DNA from: a virus
Direction: 5' to 3' (one strand)
Length of the DNA stretch: 41,310 nucleotides
IMG/VR virus record: IMGVR_UViG_3300025141_013818
Location: 1 to 41,310 of that record
Both the position numbers and the translations under genes were made by a program. Of the stretch, positions 14,779-22,200 are shown piece after piece; the stretch's first letter is position 1, and the number at the start of each line of letters is the position of its first letter. Under the pieces are notes generated by a model that did no database searches, had not been told where the DNA came from, and was given only the letters and a program-made list of their open reading frames with translations.

Positions 14779-15611
14779 CTATTGTTATGCACGGTCAAGC
14801 TGGAACTTCTAATAAATATGGAACAGGTACCGAATTAGATGTGGAACTATCTTATAAACATTTTAAAAAACATATTTTAGATAAAAACCCTAATGTTGAT
14901 GTTTTCATGCATAGTTGGTCGACTGATAGAAGAGAGAAACTAGTAAATTTATATTCTCCCAAGATTGATTATTTTGAGCCTCAGATTACATTTGATTTTG
15001 AATATACTGTCGGTGATCCCAATGGTCCTGGCGGAGAGATTAGCAAATGGAAAGATGGTAAATTTAAGGGCCTAGATAATTTGAGATTTCATGGACTTTT
15101 CAGCAGGTGGTACTCGGCTAAAATGGCCAATGAACTTAGATTGATTAATCAATGTCAAAACAATTTTGTTTATGATTATGTTATGTTAACTAGATATGAT
15201 TTAGCATATGTTGAAGATTTTGATTTTTCTAGTTTTGACACAGGGAAGTTTTATGCAATTCCGCCGATAAGTCATCACGGAATTCAAGATTTATGGTTTA
15301 TAGGATCTGACAAAGATATGACTTTGCTTTGTCAGATGTATGATTGGATTAAAAAAATAAATCATTTTCCGCATAAATTTACACACAGTCATTGGTTGAC
15401 ATTAAAATTTATAAACAATGTTGGTTTAGATGAAAAATTAGATTTTTTTGGTAGCGAAAGACCATGGGGTCAGGGTCCCGTGGGCGCCAAACTAGGTCCA
15501 AGTCCTTTAGTGAGAGACCATTATAACATTGCTGAAAAGACGCCTGATTCTGCCATGGGTGAAGTTAGAAACAAATTAAGACAAATTAGTGAAAGAAAGA
15601 TAACTTGGTAA
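14757..15611 (+). CDS. putative glycan-biosynthesis protein, GT-like
   Basis: 284 residues from ATG 14757, chosen because GGGAGGGAG lies just upstream; the frame extends to 14742. Opens IAIVMHGQAGTSNKYG and has VDVFMHSWSTD and YDYVMLTRYDLAYVEDFDF. The strand plus RYDL motif recalls GT-A-like proteins of capsule and LPS loci, where it sits near the nucleotide site. Further on, HHGIQDLWFIGSDKDM. No firm family. The position inside the glycan island makes a transferase role likely. Confidence 0.5.
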   Translation: MQDKPKIAIVMHGQAGTSNKYGTGTELDVELSYKHFKKHILDKNPNVDVFMHSWSTDRREKLVNLYSPKIDYFEPQITFDFEYTVGDPNGPGGEISKWKDGKFKGLDNLRFHGLFSRWYSAKMANELRLINQCQNNFVYDYVMLTRYDLAYVEDFDFSSFDTGKFYAIPPISHHGIQDLWFIGSDKDMTLLCQMYDWIKKINHFPHKFTHSHWLTLKFINNVGLDEKLDFFGSERPWGQGPVGAKLGPSPLVRDHYNIAEKTPDSAMGEVRNKLRQISERKITW

Positions 15612-15628
15612 ATAAAAGGAGATTTAAA

Positions 15629-15685
15629 TTGAACAAGCCGCACATGACTGAAAGAGAAATTGATTTTTTTACAGGCAAGGTATGA
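15629..15685 (+). CDS. possible 18-residue minigene before the HAD-cupin gene
   Basis: A TTG start 7 bp after a strong AAAAGGAG (15614-15621) opens an 18-residue frame ending in EIDFFTGKV. Its TGA overlaps the next ATG (ATGA). The good ribosome site and coupling suggest it is translated, perhaps only to feed ribosomes to the next gene. It may be what is left of a deleted gene. Confidence 0.35.
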   Translation: MNKPHMTEREIDFFTGKV

Positions 15686-16386
15686 AAATGAACAACATAA
15701 AACACAAAACAATTTTTTGCGATATAGACGGTACTCTAATTAAACATTTCGGCGACCAAACTAAACAAATAAAAGAAAAACCTGTATTGCTTGATGGAAC
15801 AATAGAGAAGCTCAACAGTTGGGATAGGCAGGGATATAGAATAATTTTAGTTACTGGCCGTCGAGAAAGTACAAGAAAAATCACTAAAAAGCAGCTTAAT
15901 CAACTAGGGATATTTTATGATAAGTTGATAATGGGTCTTTCTGGCGCTGAAAGAGTATTAATAAATGATAGGAAATCTGATGGCCGCAATACTGCACATG
16001 CTTTTAATATCGACAGAAATTTTGGTATTAGGAATATAGATCTAAATGAGAATACTCGTCCATGGGGTAGTTATGAAACACTACTAGATTCTACTGAATG
16101 TAAAGTAAAAAAGATTATTATCAAACCAGGTCAACAGCCAAGCTATCAGTACCACAATAAGAGATCAGAATGCTGGGTAGTCACGCAAGGCCATGGTTTA
16201 GTTACGTTAAACGGAGAAGAAAATGAAGTTCAACCTGGATCAATTATAGAAGTACCCGCTGGCGCCAAACACAGAATAAAAAATATTGATAAAAATAAAG
16301 ATTTGGTTTTTATTGAGGTGCAAACTGGAACTTATTTTGGAGAAGATGATATTGTAAGACTTGAGGATCAATATGACAGAGACTAG
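15682..16386 (+). CDS. HAD phosphatase fused to a type II phosphomannose-isomerase cupin
   Basis: 234 residues. The N-terminal HAD part carries the nucleophile motif CDIDGTL (D14, D16), the motif LVTGRRES and the acidic motif INDRKSDGRN. The C-terminal cupin part starts with NTRPWGSYETLL (about 120) and has KPGQQPSYQYHNKRSECWVV, PGSIIEVPAGAKHRI and GEDDIVRLEDQYDR. These last elements are typical of the C-terminal isomerase domain of PMI/GDP-mannose pyrophosphorylase enzymes. The fusion could interconvert hexose phosphates and remove phosphate in one protein. It overlaps the next gene by 14 bp, which places it in the sugar-precursor step of the island. Confidence 0.8.
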   Translation: MKMNNIKHKTIFCDIDGTLIKHFGDQTKQIKEKPVLLDGTIEKLNSWDRQGYRIILVTGRRESTRKITKKQLNQLGIFYDKLIMGLSGAERVLINDRKSDGRNTAHAFNIDRNFGIRNIDLNENTRPWGSYETLLDSTECKVKKIIIKPGQQPSYQYHNKRSECWVVTQGHGLVTLNGEENEVQPGSIIEVPAGAKHRIKNIDKNKDLVFIEVQTGTYFGEDDIVRLEDQYDRD

Positions 16387-17950
16387 TGTTTTAATTACAA
16401 CTAGTGGTATTGGAAGCCGTCTTGGAAACATTACTGAGTATACAAACAAGTGTTTAGTAAGAGTAGGTGATAAGCCAGCGATATCTTATATTATTGAAAA
16501 TTATCCCCAAGATACACAATTTATTGTAACTCTTGGCTACTATGGCTACCATGTGCGCAGCTTTTTAGAAATTGCATACCCAGGCAAGAATTTTACTTTT
16601 ATTGAGGTTGATAATTATAGCGGCCCAGGAAGTAGTCTTTGTTACTCTATTTTGCAGGCTAAAGATGTTTTACAGAGACCTTTTATATATCATGCATGTG
16701 ACACAATAGTACAGGAGCCGTCGCCTGATTTAAACAATAATTGGTGCGCAGGGTTTAAAAAAGGTTTGGGATCTCAATATCGAAGTTTAAACGTTGTTAA
16801 TAATTGCGTTAGCAAGATTAACGATAAAGGAGAGATACACTACGATTTTGATTATATTGGCCTGTGTGGTATAAGAGATTATGAACTATTTTGGCAAAAA
16901 ATAGAAGAACTATATGCAACAGACCACTTAGACTCACAACTATCAGATTGTGACGTTATCAATCTAATGCTTGAGACGGTTAGCTTTAAACATATGGAGT
17001 TTAAAAATTGGTTAGATATAGGAAACGTAGATAGCCTCGAAACAGCTAGAAGCAAGATAGAAAATACATTCGACGTGTTAAACAAAGTTGATGAATCAAT
17101 TTTTTTAGTTGAAAACCATATTATTAAATTTTTTCATAACGAAGAGATGTGCGCAAATAGAATATTTCGTGGGCGTCAGTTAGAGGGCCTTGCACCCTCA
17201 ATAGTTTCTTATAAAAATAATTTTTATAAATACAAATACGTGGAAGGAGAATTATGTGCCACGATAGCTAATCGATCAAATTTTGATGAACTTTTAAATT
17301 GGGCATCTAACAATCTATGGAAGCCTAATTCTAAAAAAGATATATCGAATTTATGCGAGAATTTCTATTTTGAAAAAACCTATAAAAGGATAAACGATTT
17401 TTTTAACAAAACCAATGATCAGGACAAGACAACGACAATTAATAATTTAGTGATACCTCCAATATTTGAAGTGATAAAAAAAATTGACAAAGAATGGCTT
17501 TGCAACGCAAAACCATATCAGTTCCACGGAGATTTTATATTAGATAATATAATAAAAACTAAAGAAGGATTTTGCCTTTTAGATTGGAGGCAGGACTTTG
17601 GTGGAGATCTAAAATCGGGAGACATATATTATGATTTAGCAAAACTAGGCCACAATCTAGTTCTAAACCATGAAAATATAAAAAATAATCATTTTACGAT
17701 AGAAAATCATAATGGCGAAATTACATGCGATATATTAATAAATTTTAGATTACTCGAATGTCAAAAAACATTTCAGACCTTCTTGACTGAAAATAATTTT
17801 GATGTAGAAAAAGTGAACGTTCTGACTTCGCTTATTTGGCTAAACATGTCGGCGTTACATGAACATCCTTTAGATAAATTTCTATTTTACTTTGGAAAAT
17901 ATAATCTAGCTGTTAATTTGAGAGAAATACAAAATGAAATCAGAGAATAA
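16373..17950 (+). CDS. sugar or choline nucleotidyltransferase fused to a choline/aminoglycoside-kinase-like domain
   Basis: 525 residues from ATG 16373 (GAGGA 5 bp upstream; a TTG lies at 16361). Residues 1 to about 230 form a nucleotidyltransferase: SVLITTSGIGSRLGN with the G-x-G-x-R loop, K26 in NKCLVRVGDKPAI, and HACDTI for the metal site. Residues from about 240 onward form an APH/choline-kinase fold, with HGDFILDNII (H385, D387, N392) and LLDWRQDFGGD as catalytic and metal-binding motifs, then YYDLAKL. The order resembles LicC (CTP:phosphocholine cytidylyltransferase) joined to LicA (choline kinase). Both steps for activating a small alcohol or sugar would be on one chain. Substrate not determined. 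Confidence 0.75.
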   Translation: MTETSVLITTSGIGSRLGNITEYTNKCLVRVGDKPAISYIIENYPQDTQFIVTLGYYGYHVRSFLEIAYPGKNFTFIEVDNYSGPGSSLCYSILQAKDVLQRPFIYHACDTIVQEPSPDLNNNWCAGFKKGLGSQYRSLNVVNNCVSKINDKGEIHYDFDYIGLCGIRDYELFWQKIEELYATDHLDSQLSDCDVINLMLETVSFKHMEFKNWLDIGNVDSLETARSKIENTFDVLNKVDESIFLVENHIIKFFHNEEMCANRIFRGRQLEGLAPSIVSYKNNFYKYKYVEGELCATIANRSNFDELLNWASNNLWKPNSKKDISNLCENFYFEKTYKRINDFFNKTNDQDKTTTINNLVIPPIFEVIKKIDKEWLCNAKPYQFHGDFILDNIIKTKEGFCLLDWRQDFGGDLKSGDIYYDLAKLGHNLVLNHENIKNNHFTIENHNGEITCDILINFRLLECQKTFQTFLTENNFDVEKVNVLTSLIWLNMSALHEHPLDKFLFYFGKYNLAVNLREIQNEIRE

Positions 17951-18953
17951 AACCAATATTTATATTGGACCAATGTCTAAAAACATAGTCGATTCAGTAA
18001 TACAATATTGTAGTGATAACGATACACAAATTGGTTTAATTCCTTCTAGAAGACAAGTTGAATACAACGGAGGCTATGTTAATAACTGGAAAACAAAAGA
18101 ATTTGCTTCCTATATTCAGTCAAAAACTTCCAAAGTCAAGATTCAACGCGACCACGGAGGTAGATTACAGGGAAATGGAAGCACCGACTTTTTAAAATCA
18201 TATGAAGAGGACGCTTTGTCTAATTTTGATTTAATACATATCGATCCATGGAAAAAATTTGTTGATATAGAAGAGATGATAGAAGAAACAGCTAAAAATA
18301 TAGAATTATGTTATTCTGTTAACCCTGAATGTTATTACGAAGTAGGAACAGAAGAAGCCATACATGGGTACACAGCGAATGAACTAAACTATTTCTTATC
18401 CGGCTTAAAAGATAGATTAGAACTTTTATGGAAAAAGATAAAATTCGCAGTTATCCAATCAGGTACAAGAATAATAGGAACTGAAAATACAGGTATATTT
18501 GATGCCAAAAAATGTAAAAAAATGATTGATGTCTGCCGGCACCATGGTATCATGTCTAAAGAGCATAACGGAGATTATCTTAGTCTACAAGGCGTTAAAA
18601 CTAGATTTGGTTTAGGATTAGACGGGATTAATATCGCGCCGCAATTTGGAGTTTCGGAAACAAAAATAATAGTTGAAGAGTTAAAGAAGAACAAACAAGG
18701 AGAATTATTAAATAATTTTTTTGATTTATGTTATTATAGTAATAAATGGAGAAAATGGTTGAGAAAAGATATCCAAGTTAATAAAAATACAAAAGATTTA
18801 ATCCTTGCTGTAAGTGGCCATTATGTTTTTGCAGATCCAAATTTTATATCTATAAAACAAAATATTGATAATATTGATGAAAAAATTATAATGGTCCATA
18901 AAAAAATGATACAAAATTTAATTCCTGTTTCTTGCCCAGGAATAAAATATTGA
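17934..18953 (+). CDS. TIM-barrel aldolase-like protein (GatZ/KbaZ-like?)
   Basis: 339 residues, overlapping the previous gene by 17 bp. NIYIGPMSKNIVD and IGLIPSRRQVEY near the start, then KIQRDHGGRLQG, DLIHIDPWKKF, CYYEVGTEEAIHGYT, FAVIQSGTRIIGTENTG and IMSKEHNGDYLS. Repeated strand-loop units with acidic or His tips suggest a TIM barrel related to tagatose-bisphosphate aldolase subunits or other class II sugar aldolases. Its place between a nucleotidyltransferase-kinase and an FkbM methyltransferase points to making a precursor for the glycan. Family assignment is tentative. Confidence 0.45.
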   Translation: MKSENKTNIYIGPMSKNIVDSVIQYCSDNDTQIGLIPSRRQVEYNGGYVNNWKTKEFASYIQSKTSKVKIQRDHGGRLQGNGSTDFLKSYEEDALSNFDLIHIDPWKKFVDIEEMIEETAKNIELCYSVNPECYYEVGTEEAIHGYTANELNYFLSGLKDRLELLWKKIKFAVIQSGTRIIGTENTGIFDAKKCKKMIDVCRHHGIMSKEHNGDYLSLQGVKTRFGLGLDGINIAPQFGVSETKIIVEELKKNKQGELLNNFFDLCYYSNKWRKWLRKDIQVNKNTKDLILAVSGHYVFADPNFISIKQNIDNIDEKIIMVHKKMIQNLIPVSCPGIKY

Positions 18954-19555
18954 AACATAAAGTAAGATTAAAAGATAATACCTACTTTAATATTGATATT
19001 GAGACAGGTGATTATATTATAGACTGTGGAGCAAACGTTGGTAATATTACTGAATATTTTCAATCTCTCGGAGCAATTGTAATAGCTTTCGAGCCTAATA
19101 AATTTGCTTTTGATATTTTACAAGAAAGATTTAAGAATAATAAAAGAGTAAAATGCGTGCAAAAGGGTGTTTCTGGCAAAAAAGGTACAGGTACTAAGAA
19201 ATTGTTTCTTCATGAAAGAGCAAAAGAAAACCAAATTTTATGGTCTACTGGCTCTTCTATAATAAAAGATAAAGGCAACGTAAATGAACATGATTATATA
19301 GACGTAGAAATGGTAGATTTGTGCGCATTTTTAAAATTTCTTAAAAGAGAAGTGAAAGTGTTAAAAATTGATATCGAAGGCGCCGAAGTTGAATTGTTAA
19401 ACGATCTAATGGATGAGGGTTTATTACGAAAGATACCTTATATTTTTGTGGAAACGCACGAAGAAAAGGCACCTTCTCTTTATGACACAACTAAAAAGCT
19501 TAAACAAAGAATAAAAGATGAAAATTATTCAAATATAAATTTGAATTGGATATAA
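18950..19555 (+). CDS. FkbM-family methyltransferase
   Basis: 201 residues from TTG 18950, which has AGGA 7 bp upstream and overlaps the preceding stop (TTGA); a longer TTG start lies at 18932. DYIIDCGANVGNITEYF is motif I, IVIAFEPNKFAFDIL carries the acidic ribose-binding end, VKVLKIDIEGAEVELL is the FkbM signature, and IFVETHEEK follows. The family O-methylates sugars and polyketides. Here it would methylate the surface glycan. Confidence 0.8.
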   Translation: MKHKVRLKDNTYFNIDIETGDYIIDCGANVGNITEYFQSLGAIVIAFEPNKFAFDILQERFKNNKRVKCVQKGVSGKKGTGTKKLFLHERAKENQILWSTGSSIIKDKGNVNEHDYIDVEMVDLCAFLKFLKREVKVLKIDIEGAEVELLNDLMDEGLLRKIPYIFVETHEEKAPSLYDTTKKLKQRIKDENYSNINLNWI

Positions 19556-19564
19556 GGAGAAAAA

Positions 19565-20452
19565 ATGTCTAGATGTTTAGTAACGGGCCACAAGGGTTAT
19601 ATTGGCTCTCGGTTATATAAGAAATTAAAAGAAGAAGGTCATGAAGTTATTGGTATAGATCTTATGTCCGGCCAAGACATAAATGCAATTGACGGATTAA
19701 CAGAAGCAAACGACGGAAAATTTCAAGTTTTTTGGTCGAACTTCCGTCCGGAATATGTTTTTCACATGGCTTGTATACCTAGAGTCGGTTATAGTATAGA
19801 ACACCCCGTTGCAACGATGAAGAACAATGTTATAGCAGGTAGTAATGTATTAAATTTTGCGAGAAAGATTGGGGCAAAAAGAGTAATATATTCAAGCTCT
19901 TCATCTATTGTTGGAAACGGCGCCGGCCCAACCAGCCCATATGCTTTACAAAAATTAACAACGGAAATAGAGACAAAATTATATTCAGAATTATATGATA
20001 TTGATACTGTCTCTCTTAGATACTTCAATGTATACTCTGAAGACCAGCCTGCCGAAGGGCCATATGCAACAGCAATATCAAATTGGATGAAATATATAGC
20101 CCATAATAAGACGCCATTCATAACTGGCGATGGCGAACAAAGAAGAGATATGGTTCACGTTGATGATGTTATTTCTGCAAATATTTTTGCTATGGAGCAC
20201 AAGGAAAGCTTTGATGGAATAGTTTATGACGTGGGAACAGGAAAGAATATTTCTTTAAATGAGGCGGTGGATATAATACATAAATATTTTCCAAATATTG
20301 AATTTGAGAAGCGGCCGAGCAGGCCAGGCGAAGTCTTATTAACAAAAGCCGACACAGAAGGGTTAAAAAAGCTAGGCTGGTGTGCTACAATAAGCGTAGA
20401 GGAAGGAATTGATAGTTGTTTCCGAAAACTAAAAGGAGAAAAGAGATGTTAA
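19565..20452 (+). CDS. NAD-dependent sugar epimerase/dehydratase (GalE-like extended SDR)
   Basis: 295 residues, preceded by AAGGAG. The dinucleotide-binding motif is TGHKGYIG (7-14). Catalytic Ser in YSSSSSIVG (109-117) and Y126-x3-K130 in SPYALQKL. RDMVHVDDVI and VYDVGTGKNISL are typical of the C-terminal substrate domain. The enzyme converts NDP-sugars, for example by 4-epimerisation or dehydration. Last gene of the glycan island, followed by small unrelated genes. Confidence 0.85.
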   Translation: MSRCLVTGHKGYIGSRLYKKLKEEGHEVIGIDLMSGQDINAIDGLTEANDGKFQVFWSNFRPEYVFHMACIPRVGYSIEHPVATMKNNVIAGSNVLNFARKIGAKRVIYSSSSSIVGNGAGPTSPYALQKLTTEIETKLYSELYDIDTVSLRYFNVYSEDQPAEGPYATAISNWMKYIAHNKTPFITGDGEQRRDMVHVDDVISANIFAMEHKESFDGIVYDVGTGKNISLNEAVDIIHKYFPNIEFEKRPSRPGEVLLTKADTEGLKKLGWCATISVEEGIDSCFRKLKGEKRC

Positions 20453-20619
20453 AATTATCAGATGAAGCATTAGGAGCAGTCATGATGGCCCTACAAAAAT
20501 CACTTTTGGAACAAAGCGATATTGTTCCCGTATTAAAGGGATTTGATTTTAAAGTCAACGAGGGGGATGAGCTTTATGTTATGAACCCTCCGATTGTTAA
20601 AATGAACGATGAGGAATAA
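20446..20619 (+). CDS. small conserved-looking phage protein
   Basis: 57 residues from ATG 20446, which has AAGGAGAA just upstream; a longer frame from 20416 is rejected. LSDEALGAVMMALQKSLLEQ is an amphipathic helix, followed by a short beta segment ending VMNPPIVKM. It overlaps the epimerase by 7 bp and shares a base with the next start. Function unknown. Confidence 0.65.
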   Translation: MLKLSDEALGAVMMALQKSLLEQSDIVPVLKGFDFKVNEGDELYVMNPPIVKMNDEE

Positions 20620-20879
20620 TGCCAAAGTACTTCTACATATGTGCTGATTGTGAAGCAGAGGTTGATTTTTACCACTCAATGAGTGAAAAAATGACTGATT
20701 GCACACTATGTGGACGCGCGGACTCTCTAACCAAGAAGCCTTCAAATTTCTCTCTAAATAAACAAAAAAAAGAGAAAAAGGTAGGTGATTTAGTCAAAGA
20801 GTCCATAGAAGATTTCCGACAAGACTTAGACCAGGAAAAGGAGAAGATTAGAAGTGAATTTTATGACCCAAATGAGTAA
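20619..20879 (+). CDS. FmdB-type zinc-ribbon protein
   Basis: 86 residues. MPKYFYICADCEAEVDFYHS and CTLCGR give two CxxC knuckles (C8, C11, C28, C31) that would bind one zinc, as in the FmdB putative regulatory family. A disordered charged helix follows (about 50-86). Phage copies are common and mostly uncharacterised. Closely packed with its neighbours, starting at the last base of the previous gene. Confidence 0.75.
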   Translation: MPKYFYICADCEAEVDFYHSMSEKMTDCTLCGRADSLTKKPSNFSLNKQKKEKKVGDLVKESIEDFRQDLDQEKEKIRSEFYDPNE

Positions 20880-21252
20880 ATATATATTTTGGATTTCCCT
20901 GATCCTAAACGGAATATTGTTAATGTTCCTCGTCGGCGTTATTCCGTTCTTATTATATCTTAGTGTGTTGTTTAATATACTTTTAATTTGGTTTTCTTTC
21001 AAAACCCTACGTAGAACCAGCAATGCAGAAGAAGATCTGTTTGCTCTTATGGGTGAGATGGAGCAATTCTTGGAACAACTAGAAAGCATCCACGGGATGG
21101 AAATGTATTACGGAGACACAGAGCTGCAAAATTTAATTAACGGCTCAAAAGACCTGATTAATAATTTTATTGACGTTCAGGCAAAATATTTTGATGTAGA
21201 GGTAGAATTTGAACCAGACGACGAAGCCGAAGAAGAAGCGAAAGAAGAATAA
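20854..21252 (+). CDS. two-span membrane protein with acidic cytoplasmic tail
   Basis: 132 residues from GTG 20854, the start with the best ribosome site (AAGGAG 10 bp upstream); ATG 20863 and 20872 are possible. Two hydrophobic helices at about 8-30 and 31-49, then a soluble, mainly helical part (NAEEDLFALMGEMEQFLEQL, LQNLINGSKDLINNFID) and an acidic end DDEAEEEAKEE. No known holin signature. The overlap with both neighbours suggests coupled expression with the sigma factor gene. Confidence 0.65.
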   Translation: MNFMTQMSKYIFWISLILNGILLMFLVGVIPFLLYLSVLFNILLIWFSFKTLRRTSNAEEDLFALMGEMEQFLEQLESIHGMEMYYGDTELQNLINGSKDLINNFIDVQAKYFDVEVEFEPDDEAEEEAKEE

Positions 21253-21910
21253 TTATTTTACAAAAGTTCATGAAAACGCAATCATTAGCTATGCATTAAC
21301 TGATGATAAAATTATTAGGACCGAACTTTATATAGAACTTATTGGCCCTGCTCTTGATGAAATGGTTGATAAGATTGTATATACGTATAAATTCAATAAT
21401 TTACCAAATATTGATTATCTCAAAGACGATTGTAAAATATGGCTAATGACAATACTAGACAAATATGACCCTAGTAAAAAGTCGAAAGCATTTTCTTATT
21501 TTAGTGTTATCACTAAGAATTGGTTTATCCACAAGGTAAAACAGAACTCTAAAAAGCTCAAGCGAGATCTTCAATATGAGAGTATAACTTCCGCGGTCGA
21601 GTCCGAACAGTTAGTAGAAACCAACCCATATGAGATTGACAGAGAAACATATGAGTTTTGGCAGCACCTCTTTAGAGAAATGGACAGCTGGGACAAACTT
21701 AAACTAAAAGATAATGAAAGAAAGGTCTTAGAGGCGATTAAAATTCTCTTTAACAGCATTGATGAAATTGAAATTTTTAATAAAAAAGCTATTTATCTAT
21801 ACATGAGAGAAATAACTGGTTTAAATACCAAACAAATAGTTAATAATCTCAATAGAATACGAAAGCGATATAGGAATTTTAAAAGCGAATGGGTAAAGGG
21901 AAACATATAA
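21209..21910 (+). CDS. putative late-transcription sigma factor, T4 gp55-like
   Basis: 233 residues; the likely start is TTG 21209 with AGAGG 6 bp upstream, since no ATG or GTG lies near the start of the frame. YDPSKKSKAFSYFSVITKNWFIHKVKQ (about 92-118) resembles sigma region 2 of gp55-type factors, where an aromatic-rich helix contacts the promoter -10 region. A helix-turn-helix-like end (YMREITGLNTKQIVNNLNRI) may be a region-4 analogue, which T4 gp55 lacks. It would direct host RNA polymerase to late genes. It sits directly upstream of the structural block. Confidence 0.65.
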   Translation: MNQTTKPKKKRKKNNYFTKVHENAIISYALTDDKIIRTELYIELIGPALDEMVDKIVYTYKFNNLPNIDYLKDDCKIWLMTILDKYDPSKKSKAFSYFSVITKNWFIHKVKQNSKKLKRDLQYESITSAVESEQLVETNPYEIDRETYEFWQHLFREMDSWDKLKLKDNERKVLEAIKILFNSIDEIEIFNKKAIYLYMREITGLNTKQIVNNLNRIRKRYRNFKSEWVKGNI

Positions 21911-22185
21911 ATTCACAAACTCTTATAGAGGATGCCCTAGAAAATGTTAAAGAAGATAGAGCCATGGCGTCAACCCTTCTTATAGAGCTTATGAAGATCT
22001 TGAAAACTGATGAAACAAAACATCAGTATTCTGGTCCTGTCGCCGCAAAATACCTGGAAACCCTTCAGCGTTCAAATGAACAAATGGTAAAGCTGGCGAC
22101 ACTATTATCAAAAAAAGAAAATGTCACTTCTGGTTTGTCTTCATTAGAAAAGTCTGATATATATGATTTAATTAAAGAAGAATAG
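21889..22185 (+). CDS. small helical protein of unknown function
   Basis: 98 residues, overlapping the sigma factor by 22 bp. Wholly helical, with TLIEDALENVKEDRAMASTL and KYLETLQRSNEQMVKLATLL. It might be a sigma partner (T4 gp33 is also small and helical) or a packaging subunit, but no sequence motif supports either. The position between a transcription gene and the structural genes is the only clue. Confidence 0.6.
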   Translation: MGKGKHINSQTLIEDALENVKEDRAMASTLLIELMKILKTDETKHQYSGPVAAKYLETLQRSNEQMVKLATLLSKKENVTSGLSSLEKSDIYDLIKEE

Positions 22186-22200
22186 TGGAGGCTATTTTGC

